Assembly (NCBI GenBank): GCA_025449435.1
Contig: JANWJO010000016.1
Span: 1 to 64,000 of the forward strand
Source: Chloroflexota bacterium
GTDB lineage: Bacteria > Chloroflexota > UBA4733
Length of the DNA stretch: 64,000 nt
Direction: 5' to 3'
Shown: positions 17,627 to 26,914 of the stretch, piece by piece
Position numbering within the stretch: the first letter of the stretch is position 1
How the letters are laid out: each line of letters opens with the position of its first letter
The notes under the pieces: generated by a model
What the model was told of the DNA's origin: nothing
What the model saw: the letters and a program-made list of their open reading frames with translations, nothing else
Database searches by the model: none
Made by a program: the position numbers and the translations under genes

Positions 17627-19786
17627 CTATGATGCCGTCCCGGTGCCGATAAGGTACACGGCTTGCCACGGGTCGGCATGCGTTTTGAAGGTGTCCCTTG
17701 ATGTGACATTCCCGTTGAGAGTCACTACCCGGTTGATGTAGGTATCGAAGCCATCGTGTGACCAGTCCACTTGTTTGACGACACCCTTGGGCAGTGTTGG
17801 GTCGGGTTGGCGAAGGTCCGCGGGATGCGGTTTTACGTTGTAAATTGGGCCATCGACGAGTTGGACCTTACGGCCCGTGGGCGTCCCATAGAGCGTCACG
17901 GCCATATTGGCCGTCGATGTGTCAACAGAAACCTCGATCAACATGTAGGCTCCGGTGTCGTTCTTAAACTTCAGGTCGAGTTGTGGACTGAAAATGGTCG
18001 CATCGAAGCCCTCGGGATATCCCCCCTGCGTGTAATAGGGCACAGCATAGGCGTGGTCATGACGCTCAACGATGGGCAGACCGGCCCACAATGCCGCTCG
18101 AAAAACGGTGGTGGATACCTGGCAAATCCCGCCACCAACACCTTCTGCGGTGCGATGATCCGCGATGATCAGTCCTGTATCGAACCCGGTGTCCGTGCTG
18201 ATCTCTCCAACGGTGTCGTCGAAAGAAAACACTTGGTCCGGAGCGATCAACGTATCATTGATGAGTTGCGAGCCGCGCTTGATGTTGACGATGCGCTCTG
18301 GTGGTGAGTAGGCAAAGTTCGACGTCCCGGTAGCAATCACATCGGTAATCCCCAGGCTGGCCAGCGTGGTCTGAGAAATCTTGGCTGGTTGCACGGTCGC
18401 CGGCAATGCATACGTACGGGCAGTTCCCTCCATGGCGGCGAGCAACCCTTGAACAGCTGCGGTTTGGTCTACCGTGATGCCGTCCTGAGAAGATGTCGAC
18501 GTCGCCAGCTTGCCATTGGTCCACGTGACCTTGGCATCAATTGGGACTTGATTTGCCTCTTTGGCATAGGACGCGACGAGAGACTGTGCCATTGGCATGT
18601 TCAACGAAAGGGCCAACTTAGGCGCCCCTGATTCGTCGAGGGAAGAATTCAACTGGATGAGCCCTGCCAAATCCGCTGGAGACAAGGTCCACTGCTTGTT
18701 AGGAGTCTTCACTGTCAATGGCGTAGTCGTTACTCTAGAGAGCTCAGCCTGAAGACTGGCGACATCAGCCAAGCCAAGCAGCGCCGGGCGAGAGTTGGTG
18801 GTGACCACTGGTACCATGTACTTGCCACTCTCTAGGTTTTGCTGAATGGCCTCGGCGGTCGCGGCGACGTTGAGCGAACGGCCGGTCACGCCCGGACTTA
18901 CCACAACCAATTTGCCACTGACAAGCGCAAACGAGGCTTCGCGTGGCGCGAGCTCGAGTTGGTGCGCGAGAGGCGCCAGCAGATTCTGCAGGGCAGTCAT
19001 ATCTATTGACGCTACCGCGTGGCTCTGCCCACCCGGCTGTTCGATGCGGATGACGCTCGCCACTGCTTCTTTGGACATGGTTGCTGGGCCGATCGGCGTT
19101 TGCAGCACCACATCCTGCGCTACCCAGAGCGTTGCTTGCGTCACCGCCTCGGAGACGTCACCGTCGACAGTCGCCGGTCTGGTAATCGTGAGTGGAATGT
19201 TCACCGGGCTCAGGTCAATCCGGCTGAGGCGCTCGGTGAGGATCGCGGTGAGCGCCTGCTCATCCACTTGGCGGCCGCTCTGCGAGGGCGTGACTTGGAT
19301 CGTGGCACCGTCGAGCGTGATACCAGCGTCGCGGACGGGGATGTACTCGCCGGCTGCAACCTTGGCCACTTCTGCCTGCATCTTCGCCTGATCGATGCTC
19401 ACGCTCAGGGGAATAGACGGATGATCAACTACTGGACCAAACTGGCTCACGAGTTCGAACGGTGCACTCGACGAGCGACCAGTGAGCATGGCCTTGTCCA
19501 CCGCGCCAAACGTGTCGTAATGCAGCCCTAAGTCCGACAAGGGGACGGTCCACACCTTGCTGCCATCAGTCAGCGTCAGTTGAGACGATAGCGAGGTGGT
19601 CAGCCCGGTGCTCACGGCCGATGCTGCCTCAACTGGCGTCATGCCGCCCACGGGGACCGTGCCGACTGCCACTCCAGGGTACACACGCCCGATGTGCGAG
19701 CCTTGATAGGCCACAGCACCGGCGAGCGGAACAATTACCACGATGCCGGCGACGATACATAGCTTGGTAAACAGTGAAAGGTGCAC
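17627..19786 (-). CDS. VanW family protein with putative peptidoglycan-binding repeats
   Basis: 719 residues. The N-terminus is one membrane helix (residues 5-25). The extracytoplasmic part has at least two repeats of the VanW-associated peptidoglycan-binding domain (PF12229-like) between about 40 and 480. The VanW core then reads FAYSPPERIVNIKRG, FSFDDTVGE, GVGGGICQVSTT and ERHDHAYAVPYY. A short C-terminal beta domain closes it. VanW is named from vancomycin-resistance clusters, but its biochemical role is unclear; wall binding is the safest reading. Start: GTG 19786 lies one base after the upstream stop and nine bases after GGAG. An ATG at 19870 would overlap the upstream gene by 83 bases and delay the membrane helix. 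Confidence 0.9.
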   Translation of the reverse strand: MHLSLFTKLCIVAGIVVIVPLAGAVAYQGSHIGRVYPGVAVGTVPVGGMTPVEAASAVSTGLTTSLSSQLTLTDGSKVWTVPLSDLGLHYDTFGAVDKAMLTGRSSSAPFELVSQFGPVVDHPSIPLSVSIDQAKMQAEVAKVAAGEYIPVRDAGITLDGATIQVTPSQSGRQVDEQALTAILTERLSRIDLSPVNIPLTITRPATVDGDVSEAVTQATLWVAQDVVLQTPIGPATMSKEAVASVIRIEQPGGQSHAVASIDMTALQNLLAPLAHQLELAPREASFALVSGKLVVVSPGVTGRSLNVAATAEAIQQNLESGKYMVPVVTTNSRPALLGLADVASLQAELSRVTTTPLTVKTPNKQWTLSPADLAGLIQLNSSLDESGAPKLALSLNMPMAQSLVASYAKEANQVPIDAKVTWTNGKLATSTSSQDGITVDQTAAVQGLLAAMEGTARTYALPATVQPAKISQTTLASLGITDVIATGTSNFAYSPPERIVNIKRGSQLINDTLIAPDQVFSFDDTVGEISTDTGFDTGLIIADHRTAEGVGGGICQVSTTVFRAALWAGLPIVERHDHAYAVPYYTQGGYPEGFDATIFSPQLDLKFKNDTGAYMLIEVSVDTSTANMAVTLYGTPTGRKVQLVDGPIYNVKPHPADLRQPDPTLPKGVVKQVDWSHDGFDTYINRVVTLNGNVTSRDTFKTHADPWQAVYLIGTGTAS

Positions 19787-19787
19787 T

Positions 19788-21158
19788 TTAGCTTGCTCCG
19801 CGTGCCTTGACTTCGTACTCCAGGACAATCTTGGAAATGCGCTGTTCAACGGCTGGTGCGGCATCTTCATCGACCTGTTCAGAGAAGATGCTCAGTATAT
19901 ATGGCCGACCTTGCAGGTAAATAATACCGGCGTCGTTAATGACGCCAACCTGAGTACCAATTTTATGCGCCACCAGCACGCTATCTGGCAACCCAGCAGG
20001 TATACGATCATTGAAAACAGTATGCGTCAAATAATCGACGAATGTTTGGGTGTGCTGGGCGTTCATTAACTTGCCCTCATAAAGGAACTGCAAGAACCGC
20101 GCAGCATCCCGTGCGGATGACGTATCGTCCATGACGTCAGTAGCCGACAAGCCCCAATTCGCATCAAATGAGTCGATGGCCTGTGCTCCAGCCAGGCTCG
20201 CCAGCATGTACGAGGCCGTATTGTCACTGTATTCGATGAGGAGCCTACATAACTCACTCACCGTATAGGTCGTGCCATAGGCATCGTAGCGTATGACGCC
20301 AGTACCATAATCTTGGATGTTGTTTCCCGTGAGGCGCATCGTGCCGTCCATGTTGATCTTGCCCAATTCAGCAAGGTGAAAAACGGTCCCCAAAATCTCC
20401 AGCTTATCCACACTCGCCGCATTCATGGACTGGAGACCCACAATGTTAACTGTCTGCCCGCTGCTCAAATCAATGACATATACCGAATACCTACCTTGGG
20501 CGTCCGCGGTGGCCGCCTTCACATCGGCAGTGAGGCCGGCGACGTCCAATGGACGCACATACGGCCTAGGAGTGCTCGTTGCCCGTGGAATCACTTGAGC
20601 TGCCTGGGGAGCGACCGGCGTCCGCTGCTCAATCCGTCCGCCCACCGTTCCCAAACCGGGCACATTTGGCAGAATGGACTGACTTGCACCAGGTTGGGCC
20701 GGGTCGGGAATTGATGACACATTGTCGGGCGATGTGCCGACGATAAAGGCCGGTGCCGGACGTGGCGTGGCCGTTGGAGCGGGGGGCGCGTTGGTGAACA
20801 AGCTGGCTGACATGCCCGCACGTTGAACAAAGGGTGATAGCGATGTTATGACGCTGGCCGCCGCCGACGTTTCCGCTTGCTCGTGAACTGCACCCACTAA
20901 TGTCAACGACGAGTGGGACCAACCCCAACCAAGAAATGCCACGACTGAGACGAGCGAACACAACTCGGTCAACCGCCGGATGCGTGACGACCGAGGGCGG
21001 GCTTGCAACACCTGGAGCGATGGCGGCCGGTGCGCATATCTAAGCGCGCTCCGCGTTACCACACCATCAAGGTCTCGATCGGTCACCCGGCACTTCCACG
21101 TTTCTGTATCTAACGCCCATGACGGGGGAACTGATCGCCAGTCTCTATCAGCGAACAT
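19788..21158 (-). CDS. Membrane-anchored serine hydrolase of the class A beta-lactamase fold
   Basis: About 456 residues. The N-terminal tail and a membrane helix at about residues 65-90 are followed by a Pro/Thr/Ala-rich wall-spanning linker to about 195. The C-terminal ~250 residues carry the penicilloyl-serine transferase motifs: SVDK as SxxK, YSDNTAS as SDN and HKIGT as the KTG box with Ile for Thr. All three are in order, so the site is likely active. It may be a carboxypeptidase-like or beta-lactamase-like enzyme; I see no typical class A omega loop with certainty. ATG 21158 is the first in-frame ATG; a TTG at 21203 is also open. It is coupled to the VanW gene by a one-base gap. Confidence 0.82.
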   Translation of the reverse strand: MFADRDWRSVPPSWALDTETWKCRVTDRDLDGVVTRSALRYAHRPPSLQVLQARPRSSRIRRLTELCSLVSVVAFLGWGWSHSSLTLVGAVHEQAETSAAASVITSLSPFVQRAGMSASLFTNAPPAPTATPRPAPAFIVGTSPDNVSSIPDPAQPGASQSILPNVPGLGTVGGRIEQRTPVAPQAAQVIPRATSTPRPYVRPLDVAGLTADVKAATADAQGRYSVYVIDLSSGQTVNIVGLQSMNAASVDKLEILGTVFHLAELGKINMDGTMRLTGNNIQDYGTGVIRYDAYGTTYTVSELCRLLIEYSDNTASYMLASLAGAQAIDSFDANWGLSATDVMDDTSSARDAARFLQFLYEGKLMNAQHTQTFVDYLTHTVFNDRIPAGLPDSVLVAHKIGTQVGVINDAGIIYLQGRPYILSIFSEQVDEDAAPAVEQRISKIVLEYEVKARGAS

Positions 21159-21456
21159 CCTGCACTCTAACGGGATAGCCCTGCTGGACCATCGGTTTGC
21201 CAACCACTATAGCCAACAACCCCTAGCCGCAGGGACTCCTGTCTCACTGTTCTGCTGCTTCGCCACTCGGCTGCTGTGAACGCTTCGGTGTGCCGAGTTA
21301 GCATCGCACTTGGGGAGCCTCGCAGCCATAGGACCGATTTGCTCGCCTGGCACAACGTGCCTTACCAGACGAATCGCTAAGCTACAAGTGGCTTGGACTG
21401 CGCGTCAGGATCGCGCCCTGTCGTCGCGGTCGTGGCGTCCTGTGGCGACATAATAA
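21159..21456. other. Spacer between PP2C and serine hydrolase genes
   Basis: 298 bases with no gene I can support. On the minus strand a TATAGT at 21206-21211 could be the -10 of the serine hydrolase-VanW operon, giving a start near 21200, but no -35 is evident. No strong terminator after the PP2C gene is visible. Confidence 0.3.
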
Positions 21457-22296
21457 CTAGAATTGCACGATGGCAATCGTTTTGTCATCAGATCGCAACT
21501 TCAAGGTGTCTTCGCGGCGTTCCATCAGGTCCACCAGGCTGGGCACATGTGCCACTAGGTCAGGTTCCGAGAAGGCGCTCGCCATAGCGCGCCAGTCAGT
21601 GTCGCCACCGTTGAGCGCCGCGCATCCATCAGAAACGAGGACATAGCGGTCGCCCGGTCTGATTCGGGTTGTGCCAAACTCACAGTACCCTAACGCCGCA
21701 TCCTCGCCAGTGAGCACTCCATACGACATTGGGTGGTCCGGTTTGTTGCGCAGCATTTTGCGTGCGTAGACCGTTTCGCCGCCCGCGGCTTGGACAACAT
21801 CCTGAGGCAGGCTCCATACATAGGGTGAGACGTGTCTCACCTGATCCCTGGTAAAGACCTGGAACTTTGGCGCTCGCCAGCGCAGCAGCGCACTGTCACC
21901 GATATGTGCCCAGCGCAACGTACCGTCACCAATCGTGACGGCTAGCGCACAGGTCCCCCACCAATCGTGATCGGCATAGTTCAGGAGCGATTGCACGCCT
22001 GCTGACTCGTTTAACGCGACGATGCGCTCGTTGGCTTGGGAGAGGGCCCGAGCAAGCGCGGCGCGCGTGTTCTCAACAGTCAACTCTTGTGTAAGCGTTT
22101 GGACGGCCGTCTGGGCCGCTAAGACTGCGCCAGATGGCGATGGATAGGTGCCCTGCGCAGATACGGACCGCGTCACGCCATCCGCAAGCGCGACGACGGC
22201 GCCGTATGGCGTTGTTTGGACGGCGATGGCATCCTCGTTTGGTTTCCCTGGTGACCGATTCTGGCGCGTGTACGTAGTGATACTAGGTGCTAGCAT
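21457..22296 (-). CDS. PP2C-type Ser/Thr protein phosphatase-like protein
   Basis: About 279 residues. PP2C metal-binding motifs are visible: NEDAI (motif with the first Asp), VVALADGVT (DG motif), WAHIGDSALL (GDS), VLVSDGC (SDG) and the terminal DDKTIAIV. The layout fits bacterial PPM phosphatases that reverse Hanks-type kinase phosphorylation. No transmembrane part or sensor domain is attached and no Hanks kinase is nearby, so its partner lies elsewhere. The start is uncertain: ATG 22296 lacks a Shine-Dalgarno and may be leaderless, and the frame runs to 22353, overlapping the divergent gene. It lies upstream of the wall genes, which suggests an envelope signalling role (inference). Confidence 0.8.
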   Translation of the reverse strand: MLAPSITTYTRQNRSPGKPNEDAIAVQTTPYGAVVALADGVTRSVSAQGTYPSPSGAVLAAQTAVQTLTQELTVENTRAALARALSQANERIVALNESAGVQSLLNYADHDWWGTCALAVTIGDGTLRWAHIGDSALLRWRAPKFQVFTRDQVRHVSPYVWSLPQDVVQAAGGETVYARKMLRNKPDHPMSYGVLTGEDAALGYCEFGTTRIRPGDRYVLVSDGCAALNGGDTDWRAMASAFSEPDLVAHVPSLVDLMERREDTLKLRSDDKTIAIVQF

Positions 22297-22342
22297 CGGG
22301 TAACTAATTGTGCTGAACGTTTCAACAGGAGGCTCCTTACTC

Positions 22343-23422
22343 GTGCACATCACTAACGTCTCGGTATTGTCCTATCCCCTCGGTAAGCTCGACAAGCCCT
22401 ATCGCAACTCCATCCTCACCACCTCGACGCGCGGGCTCTCTTTTGTGCGGGTCGACACCGATGCGGGCGTGAGTGGAGTCTGCTTCGGCGGAGATCCCGG
22501 GCTGGTGGAGGGCCCTATCAAGTCGCGGATTGTTGGCGAAGACCCGCTCAATGCGGCGCGACTTTGGCACCTAATGTTTACTGGCTGGCGCAAGCCAGTG
22601 GCCAAGGGAGACGCGCTCAGTGCCATCGGTGGCGTGGATAACGCCCTATGGGACCTGAGAGGGAAGATTCTTGGACAACCAGTGTATCGGTTACTCGGCG
22701 GCTTTGCGGATCGCGTGCCCGCCTATGCAGCTGGGGGATATTACGAGGAGGGCAAAGGATACGGTGACCTCGCTGCAGAAATGGCCCGCTTTGTGTCAGC
22801 GGGCTACAAGGCAGTGAAGATGAAGGTTGGCGGTGCCACCCACGCCATCGATGCAGAGCGCGTTCGGGCAGCGCGCGACGGGGTGGGTTCCGAGATCAAG
22901 TTAATGGTCGACGCCAACAACGCGTGGAATGCGTCGGACGCGATTCGTTTCGGCAGGATGGTCGAACGGTATGACCTCACCTGGTTTGAAGAACCCTGCT
23001 GGCCCGACGACCTAGCTGGAGCCGCCGCCGTGTGCGCTGCGTTGGATATGCCTGTAGCCAGCGGAGAAATTGAGTACACGCGCTGGGGATGTCGCGACCT
23101 TATCGAGGGGCGCGCCGCCGACATCATCCAGGCCGATCCGCACACGTGTGGTGGATTAACCGAGTGGCATCGCATCGCGGCCATGGCGTCTGCGCACCAT
23201 CTGCCGATGGCTCCGCACGGCAATCACTATGTCGGTATGCACGCAGTCGCAGCAGTTGACAACGGCATGATCGTGGAGAGCTACGCGGGGTTGCACCCAT
23301 GGCAAGACGAATTCATCGAGGCGAGTCGACTGGAGGACGGCAAGCTCATCATGAGCGCGGAACCCGGGATGGGTGTGCGCATCGACTTTGAACGTCTAGA
23401 GCAAGCGGCTCAAAAACACTAG
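22343..23422 (+). CDS. Enolase-superfamily enzyme, mandelate racemase-type
   Basis: 359 residues in the usual capping domain plus TIM barrel layout. KMKVGG gives the KxK acid/base motif. The metal ligands are Asp in MVDANNAWN, Glu in WFEEPCW and Glu in ASGEIEY. The general base His is in MAPHGNHY. This arrangement belongs to the mandelate racemase / sugar-acid dehydratase branch, so a dehydration or epimerisation of a sugar acid is likely; substrate is unknown. Start: GTG 22343, ten bases after AGGAGG. It is divergent from the PP2C gene with only 46 bases between the starts. Confidence 0.88.
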   Translation: MHITNVSVLSYPLGKLDKPYRNSILTTSTRGLSFVRVDTDAGVSGVCFGGDPGLVEGPIKSRIVGEDPLNAARLWHLMFTGWRKPVAKGDALSAIGGVDNALWDLRGKILGQPVYRLLGGFADRVPAYAAGGYYEEGKGYGDLAAEMARFVSAGYKAVKMKVGGATHAIDAERVRAARDGVGSEIKLMVDANNAWNASDAIRFGRMVERYDLTWFEEPCWPDDLAGAAAVCAALDMPVASGEIEYTRWGCRDLIEGRAADIIQADPHTCGGLTEWHRIAAMASAHHLPMAPHGNHYVGMHAVAAVDNGMIVESYAGLHPWQDEFIEASRLEDGKLIMSAEPGMGVRIDFERLEQAAQKH

Positions 23423-23448
23423 CGCCGCATGGTTCGCCGCGCGGCCAG

Positions 23449-23646
23449 CTACGGCTTGGGAATCGATTGCAGGGCCGTGTCAATATTGGTGTACCAGATG
23501 ATGAGCGACGTTCGAAAGTTAACCATAGCCAGCGAGAGGGCTACAGATACAAATACCAAAATGAGCGCGTACTCGACTATTCCCTGGCCACGTTCCCATG
23601 CTCGCCACATCAGGAGGTCGTGGGCCGCCACGATACGCTGTATCAC
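23449..23646 (-). CDS. Flp/Fap-type pilin-like small protein
   Basis: 65 residues from GTG 23646, which has GGAGG five bases upstream. The sequence ERGQGIVEYALIL matches the type IVb Flp prepilin site: cleavage after Gly gives mature QGIVEY with Glu at +5 and Tyr at +6, followed by one long hydrophobic helix. Flp pilins are processed by TadV/PilD peptidases and assembled by the Tad machinery. None of the tad genes is in the window, so this is an orphan pilin or a pseudopilin using machinery encoded elsewhere. It lies convergent to the mandelate-racemase-like gene. Confidence 0.72.
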   Translation of the reverse strand: MIQRIVAAHDLLMWRAWERGQGIVEYALILVFVSVALSLAMVNFRTSLIIWYTNIDTALQSIPKP

Positions 23647-23820
23647 AACTGCCTCCACTCATGACCACCGATCCTCCCCACTGGTGTACCTTGTGGAACC
23701 CGGCATCGCTATAGCCCGTACTGCCCATTCTAGGGGGGGAGATTGCCACCAGCGTTATGCGCGCGCGCCGTGACACAGTCTCGTACACTGGCCAGGTGAA
23801 TCACAAAGAAATGTTAGGTC

Positions 23821-25554
23821 TTGAGTCCAAAACGTACAGCCACGCCTCGCAAGCCTAGGTCAAACAGTCAGCCTACAGACGAACAGCCCTCATCGCGGCG
23901 TGCCAAACGGCTGCGGCTGATCCCGCTGGGGGGCGTAGGCGAAGTGGGAAAGAATTGCCTCCTCCTGGAACTGGGACAGGACCTTGTTCTCATTGATGTG
24001 GGCGTTCAATTTCCTGACGAGGGTCTCCTCGGCATCGACTTGATTATTCCCGACCTACGGTATGTGGCGGAGCGAGTCCAGCAGTTGCGCGGCATCGTCA
24101 TCACGCACGGGCACGAAGATCACATTGGCGCACTACCGTACGCCCTTCAACAACTCAAATCGCCAACACCTATCCCGGTATACGGCTCGCGCTTGGTGAC
24201 CAGCCTCGCCAAAGCCAAGCTTGAGGAACACCGCGCACAATCCCTGTGCGTCTTGCATGAGACAGATTTTGGAGTACCAATCAAGTTCGGCGGCATCACC
24301 ATCGAACTGTTTCCGGTTGGCCACAGCATTCCCGATGCGTCCGGCCTGATCATTGAAAGTAGTGCCGGCACGGTCGTCCACACGAGCGACTTTAAACTGG
24401 GAGAGATGCCAGGGGCCGGTCTCAACCGGCTGCGCACCGTTGCCAAGAAAGGCGTCCGCCTGTTGCTGTCGGACACGGTTCGCATTGAATCGCAGTCGCC
24501 GACGGCCACTGAAGCAACGGTCGCCCACACCATCTTCGACATTATGAAGCGAGCCAAGGGCCGCGTCATCGTCACCACGTTCGCATCGAATGTCCACCGC
24601 CTCGCGTCGGTGATTGATGCTGCTGAAAAGCTCGGCCGGCAAGTCGCTATTGCGGGCCGCAGTATGGAACGCACACTGGGCATCGCCATGGAGCAAGGAT
24701 ATCTCACGGCGAGCGCCGACCGATTCATCAGGGTTGACCAGGTGGAACGCATCGCACCAGATCGAATCGTTCTGCTTACAACTGGGAGTCAAGGTGAGCC
24801 GACTTCAGCCCTGGCACGCATCGCAACCGGAGAGCACCGGTTACTGCGGGCCCGGGCAGGCGACACCGTTATCCTCTCCGCTACGCCCATCCCCGGCAAT
24901 CAGAACACCGTTTCAGCAACCATCGATAACCTCTTCCGGCTCGGCGCGAATGTCTTCTACCCGCCGGTGACTTCCGACCTCCATTCTTCTGGACACGCCT
25001 CCCGTGAAGAGATCGGGGAGCTGATCGACCTCATCAAGCCCGATTTCGCGGTGCCTATGCACGGCGAATACCGGATGATGGCCCTATTCAAGCAACTGGC
25101 AGCCGAGCACGGATTGGGTAGCGATCGCGTGATTTTGCCCGAAATTGGCCGCTCCATCGAAGTCACAAAGGATGCGGTTCGCGTTGGCGGCAGCGTGGAC
25201 TCGGGCTCCGTGCTCATCGATGGTTTGACAGTCGGCGCCGTTGACAACGTGGTGATGCGTGACCGCCAAACGCTCGCCAGCGACGGCATTGTGGTTGTGG
25301 CTGCCACAGTGGATAAGGCGACCGGCAAGATGCTGGCATTGCCGGAAATTCTGGTGCGCGGTTTTTTGCCAGGCGAGGACACGGCGTTCCTGAAGGAAGC
25401 TGCCGAGCGCGTCAACAAGGCTTTTGCACGCGTGCAGCGGGGCGAAATTGAGTGGCGGCTTGTAGGCGAACGCATCAAGGATTCGCTGGGCGGTTTTATC
25501 TACCAACGCACGCGCTTACGGCCGATGATCCTGCCGGTAATAACAGAAGTGTGA
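23821..25554 (+). CDS. rnj: Ribonuclease J
   Basis: 577 residues, standard RNase J length. The beta-lactamase/beta-CASP fold is evident: THGHEDHIGALP (HxHxDH zinc motif), GHSIPDASG, VHTSDFK, then the beta-CASP region (GRSMERTLGIA, TTGSQGEP, SGHASREE, PMHGEYRMM). A short basic, disordered N-terminus precedes it. RNase J combines 5'-3' exonuclease and endonuclease activity in mRNA turnover and rRNA maturation. The start is TTG 23821; in-frame alternatives are absent and the upstream TTAGG is a weak ribosome site. The following aminotransferase gene is on the same strand 89 bases on. Confidence 0.94.
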   Translation: MSPKRTATPRKPRSNSQPTDEQPSSRRAKRLRLIPLGGVGEVGKNCLLLELGQDLVLIDVGVQFPDEGLLGIDLIIPDLRYVAERVQQLRGIVITHGHEDHIGALPYALQQLKSPTPIPVYGSRLVTSLAKAKLEEHRAQSLCVLHETDFGVPIKFGGITIELFPVGHSIPDASGLIIESSAGTVVHTSDFKLGEMPGAGLNRLRTVAKKGVRLLLSDTVRIESQSPTATEATVAHTIFDIMKRAKGRVIVTTFASNVHRLASVIDAAEKLGRQVAIAGRSMERTLGIAMEQGYLTASADRFIRVDQVERIAPDRIVLLTTGSQGEPTSALARIATGEHRLLRARAGDTVILSATPIPGNQNTVSATIDNLFRLGANVFYPPVTSDLHSSGHASREEIGELIDLIKPDFAVPMHGEYRMMALFKQLAAEHGLGSDRVILPEIGRSIEVTKDAVRVGGSVDSGSVLIDGLTVGAVDNVVMRDRQTLASDGIVVVAATVDKATGKMLALPEILVRGFLPGEDTAFLKEAAERVNKAFARVQRGEIEWRLVGERIKDSLGGFIYQRTRLRPMILPVITEV

Positions 25555-25643
25555 GTGCGGTGGCGCCCGATCCGGCGGCGCTGCGACCCGCGCTATACTC
25601 CGAGAAAATGCCGGCAGAACGTGTGCCCGATAGGGGAGTGGTG

Positions 25644-26837
25644 GTGAGCGCAGTTCCAATAACGGCCAGGCAACGGGTGTCAGCACGCGTGCACGCGATT
25701 CCCGCCTCGGGGATACGTCGCTTCTTCGATCTCGTGTCAACAGTGCCGGATGTCATTAGCCTGGGGGTCGGCGAGCCGGACTTCGACACGCCGGTGCAGG
25801 TCGTTGAGGCTGCCACCTCCGCGTTGCGACGAGTAGATCACGCGAGCACCCATTACAGCTCAAACTTCGGCATCCTCAGTTTGCGCGTTGCCATTGCACG
25901 GCATCTGGCGAGGCGGTACGGTCCGGAATACGATCCTGCGGCTGAGCTGTTAGTCACCGTTGGCGTGAGTGAAGCCCTGGACCTGGCCTTGCGGGCCATC
26001 ATTGATCCCGGCGATGAAGTCATCATTCCAGAGCCCAGTTACGTGTCGTACATTCCCATCACGCAGCTGGCTGGTGCTATCGCCGTCACCGTGACGGCTC
26101 ATGAAGGCCAAAAGTTCGAGCCAGACCCAGCGGCTATCGCGGCAGCCATCACACCGCGAACCAGGGCCATCCTGCTCGGATACCCTAATAACCCCACTGG
26201 GGCTGTGGCTTCGCGCGAGACCTTGCAACACATCGTCGACCTGGCAGTCCAACACGACTTAGTCATCATCTCCGATGAGATCTATGACCGTTTGGTGTAC
26301 GGCGTCGAGCACGTGTGTGTAGCGGCCTTGCGTGGTGCGCGTGATCGTACGATTCTCCTCGGTGGGTTTTCGAAGGCATATGCCATGACGGGCTGGCGGG
26401 TAGGGTTTGCCGCAGCTCCGGTCGACATCCTCGAAGCGATGATGAAAGTCCATCAGTACACCATCATGTGCGTCTCGTCGCCGGCCCAGATCGCAGCCGA
26501 AGAAGCTCTCCGGACGGGCGAGGCGGATGTTGAGCGTATGGTGCAGGAGTATGACCGGCGGCGACGGCTAATCGTAGATGGCCTCAACGCCATTGGCCTC
26601 CCGTGCTTCGAGCCGCGTGGCGCCTTCTATGCGTTCCCGAATGTGCGCGCAACGGGCCTCTCTAGTCAACAATTTGCGGATCGGCTGTTGCGTGAAGAGC
26701 GCGTGCTCGTGGTTCCAGGTGACGCGTTCGGACCCGCAGGAGAGGGCCACGTCCGTTGCTCCTATGCAACGGCGTTGCCTCGTATACAGGAAGCACTTGT
26801 GCGCATGGAGCGGTTTGTCGGACGCTGCGCGCTCTGA
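25644..26837 (+). CDS. PLP-dependent aminotransferase, class I (aspartate aminotransferase-like)
   Basis: 397 residues, fold type I. SLGVGEPDFDTP opens the small domain, YPNNPTGA and ISDEIYDRLVY contact PLP, and the Schiff-base lysine is in GGFSKAYAMTGWRVG. The C-terminal arginine that binds the substrate carboxylate is in GHVRCSYA. This is the broad AspC/PatA-type subgroup; substrate is not predictable. Start: three GTG codons in a row follow AGGGGA, and the last (25644) has the best spacing and matches the usual N-terminus. The frame remains open upstream into the RNase J gene, but that part is not family-like. Confidence 0.9.
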   Translation: MSAVPITARQRVSARVHAIPASGIRRFFDLVSTVPDVISLGVGEPDFDTPVQVVEAATSALRRVDHASTHYSSNFGILSLRVAIARHLARRYGPEYDPAAELLVTVGVSEALDLALRAIIDPGDEVIIPEPSYVSYIPITQLAGAIAVTVTAHEGQKFEPDPAAIAAAITPRTRAILLGYPNNPTGAVASRETLQHIVDLAVQHDLVIISDEIYDRLVYGVEHVCVAALRGARDRTILLGGFSKAYAMTGWRVGFAAAPVDILEAMMKVHQYTIMCVSSPAQIAAEEALRTGEADVERMVQEYDRRRRLIVDGLNAIGLPCFEPRGAFYAFPNVRATGLSSQQFADRLLREERVLVVPGDAFGPAGEGHVRCSYATALPRIQEALVRMERFVGRCAL

Positions 26838-26914
26838 AGAGATCTGAGCCTGCATCTCGGTTACACTGCGATCCCATCCGGCATAATGTCGCCTGGTGTG
26901 GTGATGGAGAACGC

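Noticed and set aside
24133..24792. Long open frames antisense to RNase J
   Set aside because: GC-rich third positions keep complementary frames open; RNase J motifs on the plus strand are unambiguous and the antisense products look like no protein family.
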